The position numbers and the translations under genes were made by a program. From NCBI GenBank assembly GCA_022827225.1, contig JAJDTJ010000100.1:1-44830 (forward strand): a stretch of DNA of 44,830 nt, in the 5' to 3' direction. This stretch comes from Candidatus Poribacteria bacterium (lineage in GTDB: Bacteria; Poribacteria; WGA-4E; WGA-3G). The notes under the pieces were generated by a model. That model was not told the DNA's origin and did not search any database. It saw nothing but the letters and a program-made list of their open reading frames with translations. Within the stretch, counting starts at the first letter, position 1; every line of letters starts with the position of its first letter. Of this stretch, positions 16,684-24,589 are shown piece after piece.

Positions 16684-18200
16684 TATTTATCGCCCTCCGC
16701 TTCATCACCGGCGGAGGTTGTGTCCTCTTTCTTGATGAGTGTGCCGACGGTGCGGTTGCTTTTTGTGAAATAGGTTTTCGCGACTCTCATGATGTCTTCC
16801 GGTGTAATTTTATACATGTTCTCGCGCCAACCGAGTATATAGCGCCAATCACCGGCGATCCCTTCATAGAACGCCAATTGTTGTGCCATTCCAGCATTAG
16901 AGCTGAGGTTCCGGATAAAACCGGCATCAATCTGTTTAAGGATACGCTTAAACTCTTTTTCTGCCACAGGTTCAGTTTTAAGACGTTCAAGTTCGGCGTA
17001 GATCGCTGCCTCAACGTCAACTGTTGTATGTGGTGAGCGGGGTGTCCCGCTTATGAAAAATAGATTATTGTAGCGTGCTCCCGGATACCCGTTCACCGAA
17101 TTAACGGAGACGGCTATCCCTTCCTCAACGATGTGCTTGTAAAACCGAGAGGTGCGTCCGTCGGAAAGGATTGCGCTAATCATATCAAGGACATAATCAT
17201 CAAAATGGGGGATCGTCGGTTTATGATAGCCAATCATCAGCTGCGGTTCAGCATCAAATTCGACTTCAATGCGACGTTCGCCTTCCTGCTGTGGTTCGAC
17301 GGTTGTCACTTCACTCGGAAGCGGTTGCGACGGTATATCACCAAAGTATTTCTCTACGAGTGCGATCGTCTTGTCGATGTCAATATTGCCGACAATCACC
17401 ATAACAGAATTATTGGGGGCATAGTGGACCTTGAAAAATTCTTCCGCTTTGCGACGATTGAGCATCGCAATATCCGAGGGCCACCCGATAATCGGCATAC
17501 CGTACGGGTGAGTTGTGAAAGCTGCTGCGATAAATTGCTCGTAGAGTTTGCCACCAGGTTGCGTGTCAACCCGCATCCGGCGCTCCTCTTTCACGGCATC
17601 GCGTTCTACATAAAATTCTCGGAGAACAGCGTTCTTGAGCCGATCCGACTCAAGCATCGCCCACAACTCTAATTTGTTAGACGGCAATTCCACTGTGTAG
17701 ATGGTGTAGTCAACGGAGGTTCCAGCGTTAAAGCCGGTACTGCCGTGCTGTGTATAGATTTCGGTATACTCTCCGGTAACAATCCACTCTTTCGCAAGCT
17801 CTTGTTGCGCCTTAAGTGCTGCTTCCAAGTCGGTTATTTTGTCGGTATCTGCTCTCGAACCTTTCGCACGTTCCATGTCAAGTGCGTCGCCGATTCGATC
17901 AATTTCTGCCAGGATAACCGCTTCTTTTTCATAGTCTTTTGTGCCGATTGTTTTAGTACCTTTGAACAACATGTGTTCTAACATGTGCGCAATACCGCGC
18001 GTATCGTCCGATTCATCCACGGATCCGGCTTTAAAGAGGATGTAAGGTGCAATCGTCGGCGAGGTGTCGCGCGCGATCATCAACAATTTCAGACCGTTCG
18101 GAAAGGTATGCTCTACCACGCGATCAGCGAGGTCTTGGGCGGATGCCATCCCGCACAAGGTAACAAGGAACAGGATCAGCAAATAACGTATCTTCTTCAT
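16683..18200 (-). CDS. M16 family zinc metallopeptidase (active subunit)
   Basis: Exported peptidase of 505 residues. The signal peptide ends near MASA/QD at about residue 20-22. The inverted zinc motif His72-Met-Leu-Glu75-His76 in RGIAHMLEHMLFKGT is intact, and the downstream zinc Glu probably lies in RDAVKEERRMR. An inserted helical stretch (about 90-145) with many charged residues separates the zinc motif from STGFNAGTSVDYTIYTVELP. The C-terminal M16 half follows. It probably forms a heterodimer with the HxxEH-less product of the next gene. Its stop overlaps that gene's ATG by one base. A sigma70-like promoter lies at 18298-18270. It probably degrades peptides in the periplasm. Confidence 0.9.
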   Translation of the reverse strand: MKKIRYLLILFLVTLCGMASAQDLADRVVEHTFPNGLKLLMIARDTSPTIAPYILFKAGSVDESDDTRGIAHMLEHMLFKGTKTIGTKDYEKEAVILAEIDRIGDALDMERAKGSRADTDKITDLEAALKAQQELAKEWIVTGEYTEIYTQHGSTGFNAGTSVDYTIYTVELPSNKLELWAMLESDRLKNAVLREFYVERDAVKEERRMRVDTQPGGKLYEQFIAAAFTTHPYGMPIIGWPSDIAMLNRRKAEEFFKVHYAPNNSVMVIVGNIDIDKTIALVEKYFGDIPSQPLPSEVTTVEPQQEGERRIEVEFDAEPQLMIGYHKPTIPHFDDYVLDMISAILSDGRTSRFYKHIVEEGIAVSVNSVNGYPGARYNNLFFISGTPRSPHTTVDVEAAIYAELERLKTEPVAEKEFKRILKQIDAGFIRNLSSNAGMAQQLAFYEGIAGDWRYILGWRENMYKITPEDIMRVAKTYFTKSNRTVGTLIKKEDTTSAGDEAEGDK

Positions 18201-18269
18201 CTGTTTTTTTCGGCAGTTTTAATTCAGAAAACGCCGCTTCCTTTCTGTTCATGGTAAGTTAAAGACGCG

Positions 18270-18298
18270 ATTGTATACTTTTTGCGTGTAGACTGCAA
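18270..18298 (-). promoter_or_regulatory. Sigma70-like promoter for the M16 peptidase operon
   Basis: On the minus strand TTGCAG (18298-18293), a 17-base spacer and TACAAT (18275-18270), about 70 bases before ATG 18200. No closer promoter is visible. Confidence 0.55.
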
Positions 18299-18334
18299 TT
18301 GAAGTATTGAGCCCACAATGCCTATACGAAAGAA

Positions 18335-18356
18335 GCCTCGATTCGAAGATCGAGGC
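18335..18356 (-). terminator. Hairpin terminator after the rubredoxin-like gene
   Basis: GCCTCGAT and ATCGAGGC form a perfect eight-base-pair stem with a six-base loop, ten bases beyond the rubredoxin-like stop. On the minus strand it is followed by TTCTTTCGT. It may also be a REP-type palindrome. Confidence 0.5.
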
Positions 18357-18365
18357 TCCCACGCG

Positions 18366-18623
18366 CTATTCCTTCGCAAGGTCACCGAGTAACCCGACGA
18401 GGGCGAATCTGATGTGTGAGGAGAGGGCGGAGTTCTCCGCGCGGAGGTCTGCGCCTTCTTCGTCTGGGTACATAACATGCGCTGCAACGGCACGCTTAAC
18501 CCATCGTTCCGCTCTGTCATCGTAAGGAATATATTTTTCTTTCGGTGCCGTGCATGCTGGACACTCTTCCGGGGGGCTATCTGCTTCCTTCCACAAATAA
18601 CCACAAGCTATACAAACAAACAT
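18366..18623 (-). CDS. Rubredoxin-like zinc-ribbon/iron protein
   Basis: Small protein of 85 residues. Its first ~30 residues have two CxxC knuckles (Cys4, Cys7, Cys21, Cys24) in the pattern CxxCGYLW...CPACTAPK. This is the rubredoxin-like domain found alone or attached to rubrerythrins. It probably binds one iron (or zinc) and may pass electrons. The remaining helical ~50 residues (AERWVKRAVAAHVMYPDEE) are not familiar. AAAGGAC lies about six bases before the ATG, and a terminator-like hairpin follows the stop, so it appears to be a single-gene unit. Confidence 0.75.
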   Translation of the reverse strand: MFVCIACGYLWKEADSPPEECPACTAPKEKYIPYDDRAERWVKRAVAAHVMYPDEEGADLRAENSALSSHIRFALVGLLGDLAKE

Positions 18624-18790
18624 TGCAAAGTCCTTTCTCTATTCCTCAAGAAGATTAGCATTTTAATACCGAATTACCAAAATCATTAATCCCCCGAGAA
18701 TCGAAGTTATAGGTTTTAAAATTATAAACAATTTATTGAATTTTAGCAGATTATGTCCTGAGACGCAAGCATTAAATTGAAATTGTGGGG

Positions 18791-18908
18791 TTAACTTGAT
18801 TGTTCTGCTGATTGCTCCTTCAGTTCAACGATGCGGTCTCGTAGTGCAGCGGCTTCTTCATAATCAAGTTCGAGTGCCGCTTTCCACATCTGCCGTGTTA
18901 AGTCTGTA
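18791..18908 (-). pseudogene. Stray 3' end of a uvrB gene (UVR motif remnant)
   Basis: Read on the minus strand this piece gives TDLTRQMWKAALELDYEEAA and ALRDRIVELKEQSAEQSS, then TAA at 18793-18791. It matches the last ~40 residues of the intact UvrB at 22326-22450 (TDLTRQMRKAALELDFELAA...), including the UVR motif that contacts UvrC, at about three quarters nucleotide identity by eye. The match begins ten bases after the stop of the TPR/LamG gene, so that gene now lies between the intact uvrB and this second tail. There is no start codon of its own and it is not expected to be translated. Confidence 0.8.
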
Positions 18909-18918
18909 TTTTTCCAAC

Positions 18919-21900
18919 TTATCTGTCAACCCACGCATTCATACTTTGTTGTAATGCATCTAACATCTGAATGTAACGTTCTTTCTGTTTTGCATTCTTG
19001 CCTGCATCAACGAGCTGTTTCCAGAAATGGTCCGATGAAGAATTGGTAGATAAAATACTGAAAGCGTATTTGTAGTATTTAAACGCATCATCATAGAGAT
19101 CATTTGCAATGCATGCATGCCCAAGTGTCATCGGATAGTGATGGCTTGTACCTGCATAGCCTTGTAATGCACGTTTTGCATGGTTCAGCGCAATTTCTGG
19201 GAAGATACCCTTTTCAAGGAGTTCTTCAGCAAACCTGCGTTGGTAAAATGGTTCCTGTTCACTGACTTCTCTCTGTCGAATTTCCAACCATTTTGTATAG
19301 ACAAGTTCAGCTTTTTTGAAATCCCCTGTTTTTTTGTAGAAATCGCCTAAGAGTTCATGCAAAACTACACTCTCTTCCATTTTCGGTTTTATCTCTTCAA
19401 GGATAGCAACCAGCTTTTCCTCCTGCGTTTGGTCAGTGTACAGTTCGGAGATTGCGCGAATTGCTGAATTGTGGGTGGCTTGTGTCAACGGTACATCTAA
19501 TGCCCGACGATACACCGCAACAGCATCTGATGTTAAGTTCTGTTTAATATATAATTTTGCTAACAGAGTGTAGAATTGGTATACATCTGGTCTAAGTTCA
19601 ATAGCTTTTTCATAAAAGGATGCTGACTTTTTCAAGTGCTCAGCACTTAAACTGCCAAATATTAGACGTGTGTAGGGTTCAAGTTTCGCATCTCCAACAA
19701 GTTTGCCATCATTTTTATTCGGTGAACTATCGGAAATGCGTCCCTGCGTTTCTGTGTCAAATTTCCAATATCCGACCAAACCGTCTTCATCTCCCTTCAA
19801 CTGCTTGTTCATATCGGAGCGAATCTGATTTTCGGTACGCGCGATGTTCCAGATTTGCACTTCATCAATTAGTCCGGCAAAAGAAGCGTGTTCAGATATT
19901 TCTTCTTCATGCGAACAACCGATACGGAATGGCAGTGTGGTTCTACTTAAATTGTTCTGAAGTTTAAAGTTATTTCTTCGGACTTCAGAACCGTTGAGAT
20001 AAAGTTTCATGACATTATTTCTTGCATCGATAGTTCCCGCAACGTGGTACCATTCATTTTTTTTGATAGTTTCACTTGCAGACGCAATCCATCTAATAAA
20101 AAGTCCATCTGGGGATGCATCAAAATAAACGCAACCTTCATCAAACAACCAGAGCGCGAATTGACGATGAGAAAGATCAGGTGTTCGTTTGTCGCCTTTG
20201 AAAAGGACAGTCGTACAGGTGTTTGGAAAACCTGTAGGTCTGATCCAGGCAGAAATCGTAACTTGTTCAGTGATATTGTTAATGATCTCACTGTCCGCGA
20301 TTTCCACGAAACTCCCATCTCCATCTAAGCTTAGGGCATTACTTTCAATTACTTCGCCTACCGGACGATCTACGCTTTGAAACAGATCCCCCAACTTTAT
20401 GTACCATTGGACTCCTTCAGGTTGCAGTATAGTAAGTTTTTCATACTGTTCAATCGCTTGTTTGATATTACCATTGGCTTCATAACTTTCAGCAAGTGTC
20501 AAGATTAGCTTCGGATCGTTAGGGTTCTTCTCAACCTTCTTCAGTTGTTCCGGTATCCATTTTTCATAGAGTTTTCGTTCTCTGGAGATCTCAAGGCTTG
20601 CTCTTTTTGCCATAGCTCGTGTGCTGGAACTTCCGGCTCTGCTTGCCATTTCCTGATACATATCAACAGCTTCAATGTATTGTTTTGTCTCACGGTAACT
20701 TTTTGCAAGTATCCCGCGCAAAGTATCTTGAAGCCTACTATCTGGATCGCCATCACTTTTATCAATCGCGGATTTGGATAGTTCAATTGCCGGTTCATAC
20801 ATCCTATTTTCTATGCAGATTGTTGCAAGCGCGCCAAGAAACCACACATCATCTTTTTTACTGCAGGATGCAAGTGCCTTTGCAGCTTGATTGAGCATTT
20901 CTTTGGCTAAATCAGGCTGTTGGTTTTTGCTCAACGCAGCCGCAGCATAATAAAAATAACGGACATTGTCGGATTCTGCTTTGCCGAGTGCTTCATACAT
21001 TTCAGCAGATTTCTGATAATCCCTTTCATCCCAATAGATTCTTGCCAAGATTATTCGTGCGGTAGGATTCTCTTTATTTTTTCTAAGTTTGCCTTCATAA
21101 TGTGCTTTTAGCACTTCAAGTTTATCTTGGCTTTTGAAAGCCCTAATCAATGAATCGCGAGCAGACTCAAATTTGTATATCACCCCAATTCTTACCGAAG
21201 TAGTTGTAACTCTTTCCGATGTGTAGGACCCTGCTTTACTGTTTATATACGCATTCGCTTCTGTTTCATAAGGTTCTAGTACTGAGTCCATATCACCGAG
21301 TTGTATATATACCTTGAACAATTCAGAATAGATCCTATCTTTCTCAGAAGAACTGGCTGTCATGTCATGTGCTCTCTTATATGCATTAGCAGCTTTTTCC
21401 AGTTGTCCGGTTTTGTGATAGTATTCGGCATGGGCTTTCTGCATCTCGAATGTGATTGTACCAACATCTTCTGCCTTTTGTAACTTTTCTTCTAAATTAC
21501 CATAATAACGATAGAGATTAAGCAATTGCCGTTCCAAATTTTTCTGTTCCCGTCCTGATGTAGATAGAATGGCATTCTTCAATGCGAATTCTGATGCACC
21601 TATGTCCTCATTGAAAAAGTAAAGTTGTGCAAGTTTAACATAAGTTTGTTTATCACCGTATGCTAATTCAATTGCTTTTTCATAGTTGGTGATGGCTGCA
21701 TCTACGTTATCTTCATCTGCATAGAGTTTTGCTAGCCGCGCGTAATGGAAACCAACTTCTGGATGCGTTTGGATGTATGACTGCAAGAGTTCAATTGCCT
21801 CGTCCACTTTGTCAGCGGCTTGTAAACTGTTAACAAGTGCATCTTGATACGCCGTGTTTTCTGGCGCAGCTTCAAGCAGTTGGCGCCAGGTTTGAGCAGC

Positions 21901-22176
21901 TTTTTCGTGCTGATTCGTGCGGGTGTAGAGCTTGGCAAGTTCCGCTCGATATTCAAAGTCTTCAGGTACCGCTTTGGTAATTCGTTCGTAGATGTCTATT
22001 GCTTCCGCTACTTTGTTTTGATGCACAAATTCTTGAGCCTTTTTTACGAATTCTTGGACAGCCGCGCGTTTCTCTTCGGTGCTCACCTCCTGTGCCTCAA
22101 GTCTGGCTGTGAAAGCACTTGCTGTGATTAACAATATGAGGACGACTAATAAAAAAGGTAATTTAGATTGTGCCAT
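18919..22176 (-). CDS. Exported TPR-repeat protein with an inserted LamG/concanavalin-like domain
   Basis: Protein of 1085 residues. The signal peptide is about 1-28 (LPFLLVVLILLITASAFTARLEA). Residues ~35-600 are tandem TPR-like helical repeats (for example EAIDIYERITKAVPEDFEYRAELAKLY). A LamG-like domain interrupts the solenoid at about 615-840 (ALSLDGDGSFVEIAD, VTISAWIRPTG, WYHVAGTID, GLIDEVQIWNIART, GLVGYWKFD). TPR repeats then resume from about 855 to the end. TPRs bind proteins and LamG domains bind carbohydrate or protein, so an envelope scaffold or adhesion role is plausible. GGAGG lies about ten bases before the ATG. The gene sits between intact uvrB and a second uvrB tail, which suggests it arrived by insertion. 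Confidence 0.85.
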   Translation of the reverse strand: MAQSKLPFLLVVLILLITASAFTARLEAQEVSTEEKRAAVQEFVKKAQEFVHQNKVAEAIDIYERITKAVPEDFEYRAELAKLYTRTNQHEKAAQTWRQLLEAAPENTAYQDALVNSLQAADKVDEAIELLQSYIQTHPEVGFHYARLAKLYADEDNVDAAITNYEKAIELAYGDKQTYVKLAQLYFFNEDIGASEFALKNAILSTSGREQKNLERQLLNLYRYYGNLEEKLQKAEDVGTITFEMQKAHAEYYHKTGQLEKAANAYKRAHDMTASSSEKDRIYSELFKVYIQLGDMDSVLEPYETEANAYINSKAGSYTSERVTTTSVRIGVIYKFESARDSLIRAFKSQDKLEVLKAHYEGKLRKNKENPTARIILARIYWDERDYQKSAEMYEALGKAESDNVRYFYYAAAALSKNQQPDLAKEMLNQAAKALASCSKKDDVWFLGALATICIENRMYEPAIELSKSAIDKSDGDPDSRLQDTLRGILAKSYRETKQYIEAVDMYQEMASRAGSSSTRAMAKRASLEISRERKLYEKWIPEQLKKVEKNPNDPKLILTLAESYEANGNIKQAIEQYEKLTILQPEGVQWYIKLGDLFQSVDRPVGEVIESNALSLDGDGSFVEIADSEIINNITEQVTISAWIRPTGFPNTCTTVLFKGDKRTPDLSHRQFALWLFDEGCVYFDASPDGLFIRWIASASETIKKNEWYHVAGTIDARNNVMKLYLNGSEVRRNNFKLQNNLSRTTLPFRIGCSHEEEISEHASFAGLIDEVQIWNIARTENQIRSDMNKQLKGDEDGLVGYWKFDTETQGRISDSSPNKNDGKLVGDAKLEPYTRLIFGSLSAEHLKKSASFYEKAIELRPDVYQFYTLLAKLYIKQNLTSDAVAVYRRALDVPLTQATHNSAIRAISELYTDQTQEEKLVAILEEIKPKMEESVVLHELLGDFYKKTGDFKKAELVYTKWLEIRQREVSEQEPFYQRRFAEELLEKGIFPEIALNHAKRALQGYAGTSHHYPMTLGHACIANDLYDDAFKYYKYAFSILSTNSSSDHFWKQLVDAGKNAKQKERYIQMLDALQQSMNAWVDR

Positions 22177-22325
22177 TCAGCTACGCCTCCTATTAAGGTT
22201 ATGAGGTTTTTTTTTTAAATAATGGTGCGATTACTAATAGGGACTCCCTCGACTACGCAGTGTCATATAAATTTCCAAGTCTGATAACACATCCCTTCTC
22301 AAACAAGTCAAGAAAAGAGCGAATA

Positions 22326-24398
22326 TTATTTCTTGCTATTTTGTTCTGGTCCCTGTTCCTTGAGTTCTGATATTTGGTCTCGCAATGACGCTGCAAGTTC
22401 AAAATCAAGCTCCAATGCAGCTTTCCGCATCTGTCGTGTTAAGTCTGTAATTATTGCTTCAATGTCTTGCGGCTCCATATCCTCAATAACGGCAGGCGGT
22501 TGCTCAGACGCTTTGGTCTGATAGGTGGTCTCCGATTCAGCGATCAATTCCTGAATCGCTTTTTCAATGGTAGCAGGCGTAATGTTGTGGTCGGTATTAT
22601 ATTGGAGTTGAATATCGCGGCGGCGTTGTGTTTCATGCATCGCTTCGTTCATCGCCTCTGTAACGTTGTCCCCGTACAAAATAACTTCACCATCAACATT
22701 CCGAGCGGCTCGTCCAGCCGTCTGGACGAGCGATCTAACAGACCGCAAAAAACCGGGACGATCAGCGTCAAGGATCGCAACCAGAGATACCTCTGGTAGA
22801 TCAAGTCCCTCCCGAAGTAGGTTGATACCTACCAACACATCAAAGACCCCTTCTCGGAGTTGACGTAGAATGCGTGCCCTGTCGAACACATCGATCTCAG
22901 AATGCATATAGTCCGCACGAATGCCTGCTTCGGTAAGGTATTCCGTTAAATCTTCTGCCATCCGCTTGGTGAGCGTTGTAACAAGAACACGCTGTTTACG
23001 CTTGACACGTTCTTTAATCTGACCGATAAGGTGGTCTATCTGTCCGCGCACGGGATGGACGGTAATTTGTGGGTCAATCAAACCTGTCGGGCGGATGATC
23101 TGCTCAACAATTTGTGCACCGCTTTCCATCTCATAAGGTCCGGGGGTCGCAGAGACAAAGACAACTTGGTTGACAATTGCTTCTACCTCGTCGAAGCGGA
23201 GGGGACGGTTGTCAAGTGCGGAGGGTAAACGGAACCCGTAATTAACGAGCGTCTCTTTGCGGGAACGATCACCACGATACATACCGCGCAGCTGCGGAAT
23301 CGTAACGTGGGATTCGTCAATGAAGAGCAAAAAATCTTCAGAAAAGTAATGCATGAGACAATACGGTGGATCCCCGGGTTGCAATCCTGAGAGGTGTCGT
23401 GAGTAGTTTTCAATACCGGAGCAGTAGCCTACCTCCCGCAACATTTCCAGATCAAAGCGAGTACGTTGCTCAATCCGTTGCGCCTCTAACAATTTGTTCT
23501 CTTTTTCAAAAGTCAAAATCCTGTCTTGGAGTTCAAGTTCAATATTAATCAATGCCTGATCAAAGATTTCGGCATCCGTCATGAAGTGCTTAGCCGGATA
23601 GATATCAAGTGTGTCTCTTTGTCCCAATATTTCGCCGGTGGTTGTATGAATTTCGCTAATACGATCAATCTCATCACCGAATAACTCGATGCGGTAGGCG
23701 TTTTCGCTATATGCCGGGAACACTTCAACAACATCGCCTCGCACGCGGAACACACCTTGCCAAAACTCAATATCGTTACGTGTGTATTGAATATCGACCA
23801 AAGCGCGAAGGAGCGCGTCGCGGCGGATGATCTCCCCGACTTCTATCTGAACGCGCTGCTTTTCAAATTCATCCGGTGATCCGAGACCGTAGAGGCAAGA
23901 GACACTCGCAACGACGATAACATCGCGACGCGCTATTAAAGACGCAGTTGAGGCGAGCCGCATCCGTGTAATCTCTTCGTTAATGCGGACATCTTTCTCA
24001 ATGAAAGTATCCGTAGACGGGATATATGCCTCCGGTTGGTAGTACTCGTAATCGCTGACGAAGTAGTGGACGGCGTTATTAGGAAAAAAAGTGCGGAATT
24101 CGTTATAAAGTTGTGCGGCGAGGGTCTTATTCGGTGAAATGACCAATGTAGGCAACTGGACGTTCTGGATCACGTTTGCCATCGTGTAGGTCTTCCCTGA
24201 ACCGGTCACACCGAGGAGGGTCTGCGCCTTATCACCGCGTCGCAGACCTTTTGTCAGTTGATCAATCGCTTGAGGTTGATCGCCTTGCGGTGAGAATTCT
24301 GAGATCAACTCAAATTGCCGATCCCGCAATTCGTGGAGATCATCTACATCATCTTCTATTGCATCAATATTTGTTAGCAGCTCCGAGTTCTCTCGCAT
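22326..24398 (-). CDS. uvrB: Excinuclease ABC subunit B
   Basis: UvrB of 690 residues, the helicase-like damage-verification subunit of nucleotide excision repair. It is loaded by UvrA and recruits UvrC. Walker A GVTGSGKT lies at about 63-70, the beta-hairpin region is YYQPEAYIPSTDTFIEKD, the DEAD-like box is LLFIDESHVTIPQ, and motif VI is QTAGRAARNVDGEVILY. The C-terminal UVR motif is TRQMRKAALELDFELAASLRDQI. The frame opens at 24443, but AAGGAG before ATG 24398 marks the better start. About 28 acidic residues precede the usual FELISEFSPQGDQP beginning. It follows the PBP gene in the same direction. The inverted repeat at 24491-24523 overlaps its likely promoter. Confidence 0.96.
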   Translation of the reverse strand: MRENSELLTNIDAIEDDVDDLHELRDRQFELISEFSPQGDQPQAIDQLTKGLRRGDKAQTLLGVTGSGKTYTMANVIQNVQLPTLVISPNKTLAAQLYNEFRTFFPNNAVHYFVSDYEYYQPEAYIPSTDTFIEKDVRINEEITRMRLASTASLIARRDVIVVASVSCLYGLGSPDEFEKQRVQIEVGEIIRRDALLRALVDIQYTRNDIEFWQGVFRVRGDVVEVFPAYSENAYRIELFGDEIDRISEIHTTTGEILGQRDTLDIYPAKHFMTDAEIFDQALINIELELQDRILTFEKENKLLEAQRIEQRTRFDLEMLREVGYCSGIENYSRHLSGLQPGDPPYCLMHYFSEDFLLFIDESHVTIPQLRGMYRGDRSRKETLVNYGFRLPSALDNRPLRFDEVEAIVNQVVFVSATPGPYEMESGAQIVEQIIRPTGLIDPQITVHPVRGQIDHLIGQIKERVKRKQRVLVTTLTKRMAEDLTEYLTEAGIRADYMHSEIDVFDRARILRQLREGVFDVLVGINLLREGLDLPEVSLVAILDADRPGFLRSVRSLVQTAGRAARNVDGEVILYGDNVTEAMNEAMHETQRRRDIQLQYNTDHNITPATIEKAIQELIAESETTYQTKASEQPPAVIEDMEPQDIEAIITDLTRQMRKAALELDFELAASLRDQISELKEQGPEQNSKK

Positions 24399-24490
24399 TT
24401 CGGATATTTGCTCCTTCTCAGGTGTTCGGCATCTCTGTAACATGGATGGACATGCAGGTTAAACATCAAGACCCCAGAAATTTGTCTGGT

Positions 24491-24523
24491 ATGTGGTACA
24501 CGCTGTGTAATAGTATACCACAT
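24491..24523. promoter_or_regulatory. Inverted repeat over the presumed uvrB promoter
   Basis: ATGTGGTA (24491-24498) and TACCACAT (24516-24523) are perfect inverted repeats 17 bases apart. A minus-strand -10-like TATACT (24517-24512) lies between and partly within them. This could be an operator for uvrB. The regulator is unknown. Confidence 0.4.
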
Positions 24524-24540
24524 TTCGCCGAAAATGTGTA

Positions 24541-24564
24541 GAAGGATGGAAGGATGGAAGGAAA
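24541..24564. repeat. Short tandem repeat, unit GAAGGATG
   Basis: Two perfect eight-base units and a third that diverges after GAAGGA, between the PBP and uvrB genes. A related GGAAGGATGGAAG occurs at 38131-38143. Confidence 0.6.
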
Positions 24565-24589
24565 GAGAAGTGCTTCCTGATTTCTATCG

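Noticed and set aside
24541..24564. GAAGGATG tandem units as a CRISPR or satellite array
   Set aside because: Only two to three eight-base units with no spacers. This is a simple short tandem repeat.
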